52,924 bases of DNA from a bacterium (GTDB lineage Bacteria; Babelota; Babeliae; Babelales; GCA-2401785). Every line of letters begins with the position of its first letter. Within the stretch, counting starts at the first letter, position 1. This document shows, one piece after another, positions 23,145 through 32,500 of this stretch. The DNA lies in NCBI GenBank assembly GCA_023249975.1, contig JAHFBP010000012.1:1-52924 (forward strand). Reading direction: 5' to 3'. The notes under the pieces were generated by a model. That model saw only the letters and a program-made list of their open reading frames with translations. It had not been told where the DNA came from and did no database searches. A program made the position numbers and the translations under genes.

Positions 23145-24356
23145 TTAAAATTGAACCGCATTTCCCATTTCAAGGATCGGTAAGAATATAGCAAGAACCG
23201 TAAAGAGCACAACAGCCATGAGGAACATCATCATGACAGGATTGATAGCTCCAACTAAATTATTAGTAATTTCTTCTAATTCAATTTCGTAATCATTTCC
23301 CACGGTGGTGAGCATTCCGGCCAAGTCTCCTGACTCTTCGCCAGTGCTGATCATATAACTGGCAATGGGCGGAAACATTTGTGTGTCTTTAAGGTACTTT
23401 GCCAGCTTACCTTCTTTGATAATGCTTTCACGTGCATCATTGAGGCGTTTTTTGAGCACATTATTATCTACAATATTGCACACAATATTAAGGGCTTCGG
23501 GGAGGCTTACTCCGCTTTCCAGCAGCATTCCGAGTGTTTTGCAAAATTGTACAACAGCCTTTGTTTTGGCGAAAAAAGCAAAGCCCGGTGTTTTGAGTAT
23601 TATTTTGTCGATAGTATATTTTCCTTGATCGGTTCCTTGCCACACAAAAAAGCCTGTTCCACCAATGAGGAGCACGGCCAAAATCCAGTGCCAGGATCCT
23701 GTCAGGGCATCGGACATATCCATCATAATCTGAGTGGGGGCTGGCAATACAGCACCAGAAGACGTGAACATACTTGCCATGCCAGGCATCAAGAAAAGCA
23801 GCACGCCAACAACAATGCCAATGGTGGCGCAGAATAAAAAGATTGGGTAGGCCATGGCACCTTGAATTTTCTTTTTGGTTTCTTCTGATTTTTCCATATA
23901 TACAACAAGTCGGCTGAGAATAATTTCCAGTTTTCCGCTTGCCTCACCCGCTTTGACAAGCTGGGTGTAAATATGATCAAATTCGCTGGGATAGCGCTCC
24001 AATGCAGCACCGAACGAAATACCTTCTTTGAGTAAATCTTTAATATCGATGAGAATGCGTTGCATTTTCCCTTCAAATTGATCAATCAGGAGAACAATAG
24101 CTTTCAGTAGCGGAATTCCAGCAGCCAAAAGCACGCCTAATTGCTTGGTGAATAATAATTTGTCGCGAACGCTGACCTTGCGCTGAAAAAGAGCTAAAAT
24201 GCTGTTTTGAGAATCACTGCGAACCTCTTCAATGCTGATGGGCATGAGGCTTTGGCCCCGCAAAATTTCTTTAGCCCCTTGGACAGAGGTCGCATCGATG
24301 GTTCCCGAGATTGAGTCGCCGCGACGCGTGTACGATTTGTAACGATAAAGTGGCAT
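23145..24356 (-). CDS. gspF: Type II secretion inner membrane protein GspF
   Basis: The polytopic platform protein that connects the secretion ATPase to the pseudopilus. The 403-residue protein has the usual MPLYRYKSYTRRGDSISGTI start and two repeated GspF domains. In the first, TKQLGVLLAAGIPLLKAI, with AGEASGKL soon after. In the second, CKTLGMLLESGVSLPEAL and STGEESGDL. Three membrane helices are visible (about 170-190, 220-240, 370-395). It is the first gene of the gspF-G-H-I-J-K operon; the ATPase gspE and secretin gspD usually found next to it are not in the window. Confidence 0.95.
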   Translation of the reverse strand: MPLYRYKSYTRRGDSISGTIDATSVQGAKEILRGQSLMPISIEEVRSDSQNSILALFQRKVSVRDKLLFTKQLGVLLAAGIPLLKAIVLLIDQFEGKMQRILIDIKDLLKEGISFGAALERYPSEFDHIYTQLVKAGEASGKLEIILSRLVVYMEKSEETKKKIQGAMAYPIFLFCATIGIVVGVLLFLMPGMASMFTSSGAVLPAPTQIMMDMSDALTGSWHWILAVLLIGGTGFFVWQGTDQGKYTIDKIILKTPGFAFFAKTKAVVQFCKTLGMLLESGVSLPEALNIVCNIVDNNVLKKRLNDARESIIKEGKLAKYLKDTQMFPPIASYMISTGEESGDLAGMLTTVGNDYEIELEEITNNLVGAINPVMMMFLMAVVLFTVLAIFLPILEMGNAVQF

Positions 24357-24479
24357 ACTTTTTTCTCAGGGAAAGGGGTTTTTCTTGCAAGGATTACGGG
24401 CTGCATGTTATTCCTGGAGGAGTGATTACTTGCAAAAGAGTTACTAAAGCGTTGTTATTTTATCAGAAGGAGGGGACGA

Positions 24480-25709
24480 ATGAAAATAAGCTGGAAAATA
24501 TGTTTGGGACTCGGAGTTATTGGAGCCGTTTGTTGTCAAAATGATGTGGTTGCGTACAATCCAATCCCAAAACAAAAAAGAAGACTATCTACTCAGGTTG
24601 AGCTTCCGGTTCAGGTAGAACTACCTGTTCAAACCATTGGTGGATTTGATGAATCTGGCGCTACAAGATCTGCATATATGCGCATGCCACAGGGAGTAGA
24701 GTGGACCGAGCGGCCAGATTGGCAAGCTCCTGAAGACTTTACGCCAGCTGCGCATATGCAAATTGTCGACAGCGCTGCAGAGCTCACGGAATGGAAGTCT
24801 GAACAAGCACAAAACGCTCAAAATGAACCTGACTCACAAGTTGTGTCATCTGAAACATCAGAAGCCAAGCATGTGATCTTAAATTACGTTAAGGGCCTTT
24901 ATAACAAAGAAGAAGCAACCGATCGATTTGCGCAAAACACGAAGAGTCTGAATAACTTTTTGCGTTTGTGTCATAAGTACGATGTTGATACTGAAGGTGT
25001 GTACACTGGATTGCGACTTTTTCATAATAAAATGAAAAGTTGCCTCATGGTGGACGATTCTGTGATGCATCATGTGCTCAAAACATTTCCAAAGGCTCTC
25101 AAGTCATATCTTAAGCCAGCAGAAGATGTGCAGCCACAAATATTTGAAAATATGCAACGCCAAACTGAACAGCTGATGTGTTCGCATTTTACGAATCATG
25201 CGGATCAAATAAAAACAGACCCGTCCAGCTTTTTAACCACCGTTTCGCGTGACATTGTTTCTCGTGTCAAAATGGCGATGGATGATCCAACATCAACTGA
25301 AAACAGTCAACGTGAAATTCGTGAGCGGCTGCGTCAACAAGTTTTCCGATTTGTTGATAGTAATTTGGGTAAACTTTCTTGGGTTCCAGAAGCCTATGAA
25401 AGCATTTGGCCTTCATTCAACCGCCTTGGTGCGGGTATTTGTCAGTTGGCTGAACATGGTATTGTTTCGCACATGGACGATCTGGATGAGCTTCTTTCCA
25501 CACTTACTCGTCGATTTAGCTTCTTTGTAAAGGATTTGCAAACGTTACCCATAAGTTTTTATGATGAAATTGAAGATGATTTACAGCATAAAACAGTAGT
25601 TTTTCTTGAAATTGGTGAAACTGATGAAGGTGTTCAAACGAAAAAAGAACTCCTGATTGAGGCGGTCCAACAAGGAAGAGCGAAGGCACAAGCTGCCTTG
25701 CTTTCTTAA
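24480..25709 (+). CDS. Secreted protein of unknown function
   Basis: Not recognised. The 409-residue product has a signal peptide (MKISWKICLGLGVIGAVCCQ) and a very strong ribosome binding site (GAAGGAGGGGACGA). A small internal repeat, VELPVQVELPVQ, lies at about residue 40. The rest looks soluble and helical, without membrane helices, cysteine motifs or a known active site. It is transcribed away from gspF across a 123-bp shared upstream region, so its expression may be tied to the secretion operon. A strong two-way terminator follows. Confidence 0.75.
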   Translation: MKISWKICLGLGVIGAVCCQNDVVAYNPIPKQKRRLSTQVELPVQVELPVQTIGGFDESGATRSAYMRMPQGVEWTERPDWQAPEDFTPAAHMQIVDSAAELTEWKSEQAQNAQNEPDSQVVSSETSEAKHVILNYVKGLYNKEEATDRFAQNTKSLNNFLRLCHKYDVDTEGVYTGLRLFHNKMKSCLMVDDSVMHHVLKTFPKALKSYLKPAEDVQPQIFENMQRQTEQLMCSHFTNHADQIKTDPSSFLTTVSRDIVSRVKMAMDDPTSTENSQREIRERLRQQVFRFVDSNLGKLSWVPEAYESIWPSFNRLGAGICQLAEHGIVSHMDDLDELLSTLTRRFSFFVKDLQTLPISFYDEIEDDLQHKTVVFLEIGETDEGVQTKKELLIEAVQQGRAKAQAALLS

Positions 25710-25713
25710 TTTA

Positions 25714-25770
25714 AACTTTTAAAAAAAAGGCCGGCTGGATTTGCTCCAGCCGGCCTCTTTTTTAAAAGTT
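25714..25770. terminator. Strong bidirectional terminator
   Basis: A perfect GC-rich stem (GGCCGGCTGGA, loop TTTGC, TCCAGCCGGCC) is flanked by A8 and T6 tracts that also pair (AACTTTTAAAA...). It therefore works on both strands, between convergent genes ending at 25709 and 25789. Confidence 0.93.
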
Positions 25771-25788
25771 GCTCGTAATCGAAATGTG

Positions 25789-26862
25789 TTATTCAAAGAT
25801 AACGTCACATCCATCCGGAACAATACCTTGGATGCTTTCACGCATTGCGTTACTAATATTGTTACCGCAAAGATTGAGCAATGCCAGATCGTGGAATTCG
25901 GGTAGGTCGACTATTAATTCCGCAACTCCTCTTGCATCAATGTTGTTGCTACAAAGGCTGAGGTGCGTGAGTTCTCTTGGTAGGCTGGGGGCTAGTTTTC
26001 TCATGTCATACGTACTGATTAAACAGTTGCTGAGGCTTAATTCCCTCAATTGTGGTGGCATGTTCTGTGCCAGGAGGACAATTGCGCCAGCCTCGAATTC
26101 GTGATTATGAAAAACTATTTTGAGAGAAGTGAGGTTATGTAGTTCTGGTAATAGTTGTGCTAATCTTCTAAGGTTCTCAAAATTCATTAAAGTTGTTGTT
26201 ATATCAAGGCTTTCGAGATATCTCAAACGTGGCAATTCTTCGAGAAGGTGGTTGAATTCTTCGTGTGATTCAAGGCAGCGACTGAAGTGTGTTGGATAAT
26301 AAATTGTAGAGTTCCAGCCATTATACTGCATCTCTTCATACGTATATGGCCTTACCCTGCAGTAAGGACAAGAAGGAAAGTCTTTGCTGGTAAAGTGAGA
26401 TGCGATACATCTCATGTGCATTTTTATGTGATGAGGGCACAAGTTCCATGCAGGGATGTTGTTGTCTTCTGACCCCAACAGCTCTTCTCTGCAAATATAG
26501 CATGCATAAGAAGGGGCCGCTATGTCTGTTTGGATACAGGCCTCTGCCTGCTCTTCATTGGTTTGAGTCCCCCTGTGTTGAAAACGGGTGGATGGGTCAG
26601 ATAGCGCTTCTGTGATTTTTCCGAGTATACTCGTTAGTTTATTTCGAATTGCTGGGTTAAATTTGTTGCCAGGTCTTGCGATATGGTCAGAAACGACATC
26701 TTTTAAGAGCTTGAGATCTTCTATTTGGGTCTCATCAAAATGAGCCTTTTCTAGGCAGTCAACAAGATCTTGTGAGCGTATGGTATCTAGTTTGTGGCGA
26801 TGGAGTCCGCCGCAGAGTACTCCTAGGAAAATGATACCAAGTGCTAGGTTTTTTTTGTACAT
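25789..26862 (-). CDS. Secreted RING-like zinc-finger and leucine-rich-repeat protein
   Basis: The 357-residue product has a short signal peptide or membrane anchor (KKNLALGIIFLGVLCGGL). A RING-type arrangement lies at residues 121-168: CYIC (121, 124), C142, H144/H145, H149, C152 and CPYC (165, 168), close to C-x2-C-x17-C-x(1-2)-H...H-x2-C-x12-C-x2-C. LRRs fill the second half (about residues 205-350), with LRELSLSNCLIS and LTHLSLCSNNID as clear units. RING domains recruit E2 ubiquitin-conjugating enzymes and LRRs bind protein targets, so an effector acting as a host E3 ubiquitin ligase is plausible. That is inference. AGGAG lies 6 nt upstream of the ATG. The gene ends at a shared terminator. 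Confidence 0.78.
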   Translation of the reverse strand: MYKKNLALGIIFLGVLCGGLHRHKLDTIRSQDLVDCLEKAHFDETQIEDLKLLKDVVSDHIARPGNKFNPAIRNKLTSILGKITEALSDPSTRFQHRGTQTNEEQAEACIQTDIAAPSYACYICREELLGSEDNNIPAWNLCPHHIKMHMRCIASHFTSKDFPSCPYCRVRPYTYEEMQYNGWNSTIYYPTHFSRCLESHEEFNHLLEELPRLRYLESLDITTTLMNFENLRRLAQLLPELHNLTSLKIVFHNHEFEAGAIVLLAQNMPPQLRELSLSNCLISTYDMRKLAPSLPRELTHLSLCSNNIDARGVAELIVDLPEFHDLALLNLCGNNISNAMRESIQGIVPDGCDVIFE

Positions 26863-26887
26863 TTTTTACTCCTAGAATGCCTGCCGC

Positions 26888-26913
26888 CTTTAGTCCTGAG
26901 CCCGTCAAAGGGG
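26888..26913. repeat. Degenerate REP-like repeat
   Basis: A variant of the CCTGAGCCTGTCGAA family (here CCTGAGCCCGTCAAAGGGG) lies in the 180-bp gap before the RING-LRR gene. The remainder of this gap shows nothing else I can name. Confidence 0.6.
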
Positions 26914-27042
26914 TTGTGTGAAGACTGGGGGCAATGCATCTGCCATGCGTCGAATAAGCCAGGCCAAGCCATTATCGTGTAAATAAACCGTATTCTATTT
27001 GAATCAAGCTGTCAACAACAAGGGGTGGCTGCTGGGCCAATC

Positions 27043-28071
27043 TTATTCAAACTGAAAAGGCAAGTCGTCTGTAGGTTGAAATTGGATACCGTCTATAAAG
27101 GGGATGTCATCTATAAATTGAACGGGGATGCCGTTGAGAAAAGGGATGTAATTTATCTCTATGAGCCTTTTTTGCGTTCGAGCTCGTAAGAATCGTTGAA
27201 TTTTTGCATCACCATCTTGAGAAAGGGGTTTGTCGGCAGATTTAAAAACATCAAGGCAGGTAAGGCTTGTGAGAGCGGCCAAATCTGTTATTTCACCAAT
27301 AGGATTCTCTTTAAGGTTAAGAGATCTTAGGTATCTATAGGGTAAAAGTCTCGAAAAATCAGAAATTTGATTGTCTAAAAGTGAGAGGTCTTGAAGCCAA
27401 TCAGGAGAGAGTTTATTTAAGAATTCCTCCAGTTCGTGATTGGTTAAATTTTGACTCTGTAGTTCAAGCCCCCAAATTAAGTCCTTTTTATTGGTTCCAT
27501 TTTCCCGATCATTTTCAGAAATTTGCTGAAGAACACTCAGGACCTTTTGTTTGCCAAATATTTTACCCGATACTATGCACGCGGGAGTTGATATTATGTG
27601 CACGGGAATGTTGTTACTTAAAGCATCGAGAAGTTCTTTTTTGGTAAACACCAAAAGGGATGGCAAAGATGTTGGATATTTATCTACTATGGAAAGTTGA
27701 TATTCAAGAGGCAGTTCCTTCATCCACTTCCAGTAGACTTCTGGATGTTTTCTATCGCATTCATTAATTCGAGCAATGTCGCGTTTAATCTCTTCTTGAA
27801 AGCATGGATATTGAACTATTTTTTCGGCCCTAAAGGAACATCTTCCTGTCAACTCTCTTTGTCGCAATTTTTGGTGCAATCCAATCTTGGTCTTTTTTTT
27901 GATGGTACGAGATGGGGTTATGTGAAGATCTTTGACCAGGCAGGCAATGCTACTTTCTGCTTTTTCTTCAGCCAGTTGTTTTTTGATTAAGCTGTTACAT
28001 ATTCCAGCACTGATGCTGCGATGAGTGAAGCACAAGGTGGCAAAAACTAAAAGTATAATTTTGTGGTTCAT
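27043..28071 (-). CDS. Secreted leucine-rich-repeat protein
   Basis: The 342-residue product has a signal peptide (MNHKIILLVFATLCFTHRSI), a basic helical N-terminal half, and four or five LRRs at about residues 205-290 (LQDLSLLDNQISDFSRL, LRSLNLKENPIGEI, LTCLDVF). The C-terminus is a short aromatic repeat, IPFLNGIPVQFIDDIPF and further copies of the same pattern, reminiscent of a surface or recognition tail. GAGG lies 6 nt before the ATG. Like the RING-LRR gene that follows it on the same strand, it probably encodes a protein that contacts host proteins; it has no RING motif. Confidence 0.75.
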   Translation of the reverse strand: MNHKIILLVFATLCFTHRSISAGICNSLIKKQLAEEKAESSIACLVKDLHITPSRTIKKKTKIGLHQKLRQRELTGRCSFRAEKIVQYPCFQEEIKRDIARINECDRKHPEVYWKWMKELPLEYQLSIVDKYPTSLPSLLVFTKKELLDALSNNIPVHIISTPACIVSGKIFGKQKVLSVLQQISENDRENGTNKKDLIWGLELQSQNLTNHELEEFLNKLSPDWLQDLSLLDNQISDFSRLLPYRYLRSLNLKENPIGEITDLAALTSLTCLDVFKSADKPLSQDGDAKIQRFLRARTQKRLIEINYIPFLNGIPVQFIDDIPFIDGIQFQPTDDLPFQFE

Positions 28072-28194
28072 TTTAAGCCTCGGCCTTTAGTTATTTTGGT
28101 TGGGCAATGTTTTAAAAGGTATAGGGTTTCATTGCTCAATATATGGTATTGCCATTCAATTTGAATAACAAGCTTTATGATAAAAAACCTAAGC

Positions 28195-28260
28195 TTAGAT
28201 TTTAACAAAAAAAGGCCGGCAGGAGCAAATCCTGCCGGCCTTTTTTTGTTAAAATCTAAA
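28195..28260. terminator. Strong bidirectional terminator
   Basis: A stem GGCCGGCAGGA, loop GCAAA, TCCTGCCGGCC is framed by A7 and T7. The pairing extends out to TTTAGATTTTAAC and GTTAAAATCTAAA. The 28256 stop codon lies inside the outer arm. It shares the AAAAAGGCCGGC core with the terminator at 25714-25770. Confidence 0.93.
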
Positions 28261-29554
28261 ATGCCAGTGTCAATTCACCACCAACAACCATGCCGGAAAT
28301 AATGCGTCGTCCCCCCATTGGGATACGGACAAATGCATGAATTGCAGGGTCAATTTTGTTATGAATGAATTCTTTTTTGGTTTTGCGAATTGTGGTGTAC
28401 GAAGCTTTGAGAACAACATCTTGAGTTGTCCATTCTTTGATCGATTCACTGGTATTAATTGCGGTGTTGTTAAAATCATTTGAAAAATACGTGTCATCCA
28501 TGTGTTTGAGGAAATGGTACGATGCGGTAAATGCAAAGTTTTCATGTATGAGTTTGGCATACAGATTAAATCTCCAGGTGCCACCATGTTTTTTGGTGAT
28601 CGTTCCTTTATTGAGCAGGAGATATTCAGTTTGGTCTTTGTCGGTTTTGAATCGGCGAACTTTGGTGTGGTCAAAGAGTTTAAGCCAATCAACGCCCAGG
28701 CCAGCCTGAACATATTGGGTGAATTCAAAATCAAGAGAAAGCGATGCAGGCAGCCCCCATGCGCCATCAAATCCGGTTGGGATACTGAAGGCCATGTCTT
28801 CATCCCGTGTTTCACCTGTGGGGATTGAAATACCAATTTTGGCATTTACAATGGCACGCTTGATGCGGCGATCATTTTTGTTTTGCACAAAATCATTGTA
28901 CCATCCCAAAAATACACTGGTATCACCAGGCCGCGCAATGCGCCAGTCATTGATATCCAAACCACCAACTTCTTTGACGTAGCTGTGAATCTTGCTGGTA
29001 ACATTGTTAATATAGGCAGTTTGAGTAGGGTCGGTCAGGTCTTTCCAGATAATGTCATGCGCAGCTAGAGATTTGAGGGGAAGGTAACCGGCAACAAACC
29101 AGGTGCCGGGTTTATTTTCCAAAGGAAGCTTAGCTTGTGCCCATAAGGTTGCAGCTGAGGATGTAAATCGGCCACTCAGATCAAGTGTAGCCTTGGTTGG
29201 ATCAGTCGTGTTCAGCCCAAGAATAGTCGGATCGTCTGCGCTAGGAAATTTAAAAGAATTACTGCGCAACATAGCAGAAGCGCTTTGAACAGTTTCGTAT
29301 AATTTAAACAGATCCTGTTTTTGGGTATTGAGGTCGTAGCCTTCATGAGTTGACATGTATTCACCTGTCAGACCTACACGAATTTTGCGTTTACCAAATT
29401 GAGCATTTTTAAAATCAATATCAAAAGGGCGGTAGGTATTGATTTCCGTCGCATGTATACTTCCCGAAACAAAGCTCAGGAATAGTGCAATAAAAATGAC
29501 AGGCCTAACCTGAACAGGTCTGGCTTGAAGGCTTTTGAATAATTTTGTCGTCAC
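28256..29554 (-). CDS. Outer-membrane beta-barrel protein
   Basis: The 432-residue product has a signal peptide (about residues 1-35; the n-region carries the short repeat ARPVQVRPV). It is rich in amphipathic beta strands of alternating polar and aromatic residues (for example ASLSLDFEFTQYVQAGLGV and HENFAFTASYHFLKHM). It ends in GELTLAF, the terminal phenylalanine signal used by the BAM complex. The start is GTG with AAGG upstream. It follows the 1854-residue secreted protein by 35 bases, so the two form an operon; the barrel could export, anchor or feed on what the large protein binds. I cannot assign a substrate. Confidence 0.75.
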   Translation of the reverse strand: MTTKLFKSLQARPVQVRPVIFIALFLSFVSGSIHATEINTYRPFDIDFKNAQFGKRKIRVGLTGEYMSTHEGYDLNTQKQDLFKLYETVQSASAMLRSNSFKFPSADDPTILGLNTTDPTKATLDLSGRFTSSAATLWAQAKLPLENKPGTWFVAGYLPLKSLAAHDIIWKDLTDPTQTAYINNVTSKIHSYVKEVGGLDINDWRIARPGDTSVFLGWYNDFVQNKNDRRIKRAIVNAKIGISIPTGETRDEDMAFSIPTGFDGAWGLPASLSLDFEFTQYVQAGLGVDWLKLFDHTKVRRFKTDKDQTEYLLLNKGTITKKHGGTWRFNLYAKLIHENFAFTASYHFLKHMDDTYFSNDFNNTAINTSESIKEWTTQDVVLKASYTTIRKTKKEFIHNKIDPAIHAFVRIPMGGRRIISGMVVGGELTLAF

Positions 29555-29589
29555 GGGAAGTACCTTTCTTTTGTAATCTGTACAGGTTT

Positions 29590-32500
29590 TTATGATTTCA
29601 CGGCGGGGCTAGTTCCTGGTCTCAAGCTTACTCCGTAGGGGGTTATAATTGATGGAAGCATTATGCCAGATGATGTTGCAACGGTGGTAGATGAGCCATT
29701 AATGGTAATCTTGCCGCCACTTTGATTTGTTGTGTATTCAATAGTTGTCCCATTTACAGACATGCCAGTATAAAATGATCCAAGATCTTGTACTACTTCA
29801 AGTTGCGACATCAAAGGCGTAACGGTTCCAGATGAAGAAACAAAAATAGGGAATTTGTAGTGTACGCTTTGTTGGGTGATAATGTTTGATGCCAAAAAGT
29901 GGGCGGTATAATAGTGATCAGTTCCGGGAACAGGGGGTGCTGATTGGGCAATAACGATTTGTATGATAGGCCCAAATACTTGAAGTAGCGTTTTGGTTTG
30001 TAAAGTTAGTCCACCTGTTTGGTCGAGTTTAACTTTGTAAAGTCCAATCGCCGTAACGGCAAGAATGTCATTATCATATTTGAGCGTATCAAAGTCAGTA
30101 ACAATTTCATTAAAACTAACGCTTGCAACGACCTGTGGACCAGTGGTTGCTCCGGCCACAAGGCTATTTGCGCTCAATCTGATACGAACAATTGATTGAG
30201 GCAAGGCCGCGATGATATCCGTTGGGCTGATGAATTTAATTTTCTTTACTTCACCCACAAAAATCTGAGTAAAAGCATAATTGCTACCAGCCAAATCATT
30301 GACGGTTATGGGTGCACCAGTCCAGCCCAAACCTGTGACGGGGTCTCTCAAGACAGAAATTCCACCACGACTTGCAAAGGCAAGCCACCCTGTTGGGCCG
30401 GTGGTAAGGGCAAGAGATGTGATAGGGTTGCTGTCAACAGATGAAACATCGACTACTTTGTACGTTGAGGCACTTGCTGTGAATGTTGCAGGCAAGTTGT
30501 TGGTGTCCCCAAGATGTGCGATGACTATTTTTCCGGTTCCTCCGGCAACAAGAATGTTTTGCGCGGTTGTGCCCACAATTTCTTTGCTCAGTGCTGAGTT
30601 AATTCCACCACTCAAATCTGCCGTAACATGAGTCATAAAGTCTTGAAGCGGACTGCCTGCGCCTGTATTGGACCATGTACTTTGTGAAATGGCGCCTGTG
30701 GTATCTTGGAATATCATACTGTCAGTTGCAGGATCATAACTTATGCCAACAATATCTTTGTTGTAGGTGGAAGGCGCGCGTTGCCATGCAGACCAGCCAG
30801 TCAGAGCTCCGGTACTATCCATTTGTGCGTGAGAAACATAAACTCCGCGATTTTTGCGAACATTCAAGTTGCTAATACTAGGAACAACTGGTGAGATTGG
30901 TGGATTTGCAACGGAGACATAGACAGATGTGCCCTGAACCAAAATATCAGTAATTTCTGCAACAGCATCACACGGTAGTGGAGCGCCACCCACTCTCAGT
31001 CGAGCTTCTATGTAATGAGTAGCAAGGCCAGGAGTCAATTGTCCACCTTCAGTATTGCTCAAACCCCATATGTTTGAGACAGTATCAGATGTTCCGTTAA
31101 ACACCGTGTTGGTATCAGCCATGGTTGAAAAACGTCCACGAGTTGTACTGGCAGGTGGCACGTCAACGACAATTGGCATGGCATAAATATTACGAAAATC
31201 TTGGGCTCCTGCGGCTGCATGACCTGCAACTGCGGCAGCATTCATAATCAAATATGCATGCGCGCTGTTACCGCTTGAATCTTGCGTGTGCATAGTTCTG
31301 ACTTTGGTAACGTGTTTGAAGCCAATGGCGTTAACTGCAGTGGTATTGTCGAGCATCCCTGCAAAAACAAAATTACTTGTTCCACTGTTCCACTGTAAGG
31401 CAGCTACGCCTAGGTCAGATTGTCCATCGACGAAGGTATCAAGGTTCATGCGCAAGGCAAGGTATAAAACTTCAAGTGACTCGTCCCACCAGATATCTTC
31501 AATGCTTTGGAAGTCTTTGGCGTTTAGTGGTGCTGCATTGAGTGAAAAGTCTCGTACCAAGCTCATGTTAGTTGCGTCAAAAATACGCATATTCGCAGTG
31601 GCAATATCTGATTCATTGATGAATGTTTTTGAGTTTAATTGTTCAAGTGCAAAAATAAGTGGACGTTGGCTTCCCGTCGATTCAGAGCCAGCTCCGAGTA
31701 ATAAGAAATTTTTGCCCGCAGTGGCTGTTGCGTGACTTGGACTGACAGCTCCTGTTGCAAGATCAATTTCATAAATAGTATTGCCGCCAGGAGTTGCTGA
31801 AACGGTGCGTGGAACGACAAACAAGGTGTCTTGGACGGTGGTGATATCCCAAATCCCATTAGTTCCTTGAATCGCGCTGATGTCAGGAGCGGCACCAGTA
31901 AGTGTGAGATTTTGAGCAGTTCCACCAGGAATAGTGGTTTGAATGGTGTCAGCACCACCCCCAGAATCTTTTACGGTGAAGAAAGTTCCATTGTCTGAAC
32001 CGCCCGCTGTGCGGCGTCTGATATATTGAGTGCTATTAATAATTGTTGCGCTGATATCGGGAGATGTTGCAAATCCCGTGGCTGCTCCTGAAATAGCTAC
32101 ACGAATTTTGTTCGTCCAGAGGTTTTGCGTGCCAGTTGTAAAGAAAATATTAGTAGCACCCAAACCAAATCCACCAATAGGTTGATTAGCCGTTACGGGC
32201 AATAAAGTCCACGGATTCCAGTCTGAAAAGTTACCTGCCATTGCAATGGCTTGGCCTTGATACACCCCGCTTTGGTATACGCTGGCAAATGCTGATGGTC
32301 CTGAAGCGCTCAATTGAGTAATAAGAGGGTCTGTTGCTTGATTGAGAAGTGTTTTGAGAGGCGTGCGTCCTACTGAATAACGAGGGTCGGTCAGCTGGCT
32401 CCAGGTAGTTGTTTCGTTGGTGGTGGGCAGAGTGTAATTGCCTGATTTTGCAACAAATCCTGTTGCGGTAACCAATGGCAGTGCAAATACACGACCAACA

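Noticed and set aside
28270-28845. A 191-residue minus-strand frame inside the barrel gene.
   Set aside because: It is a shadow of the barrel gene in another frame, without a signal peptide or start signal.
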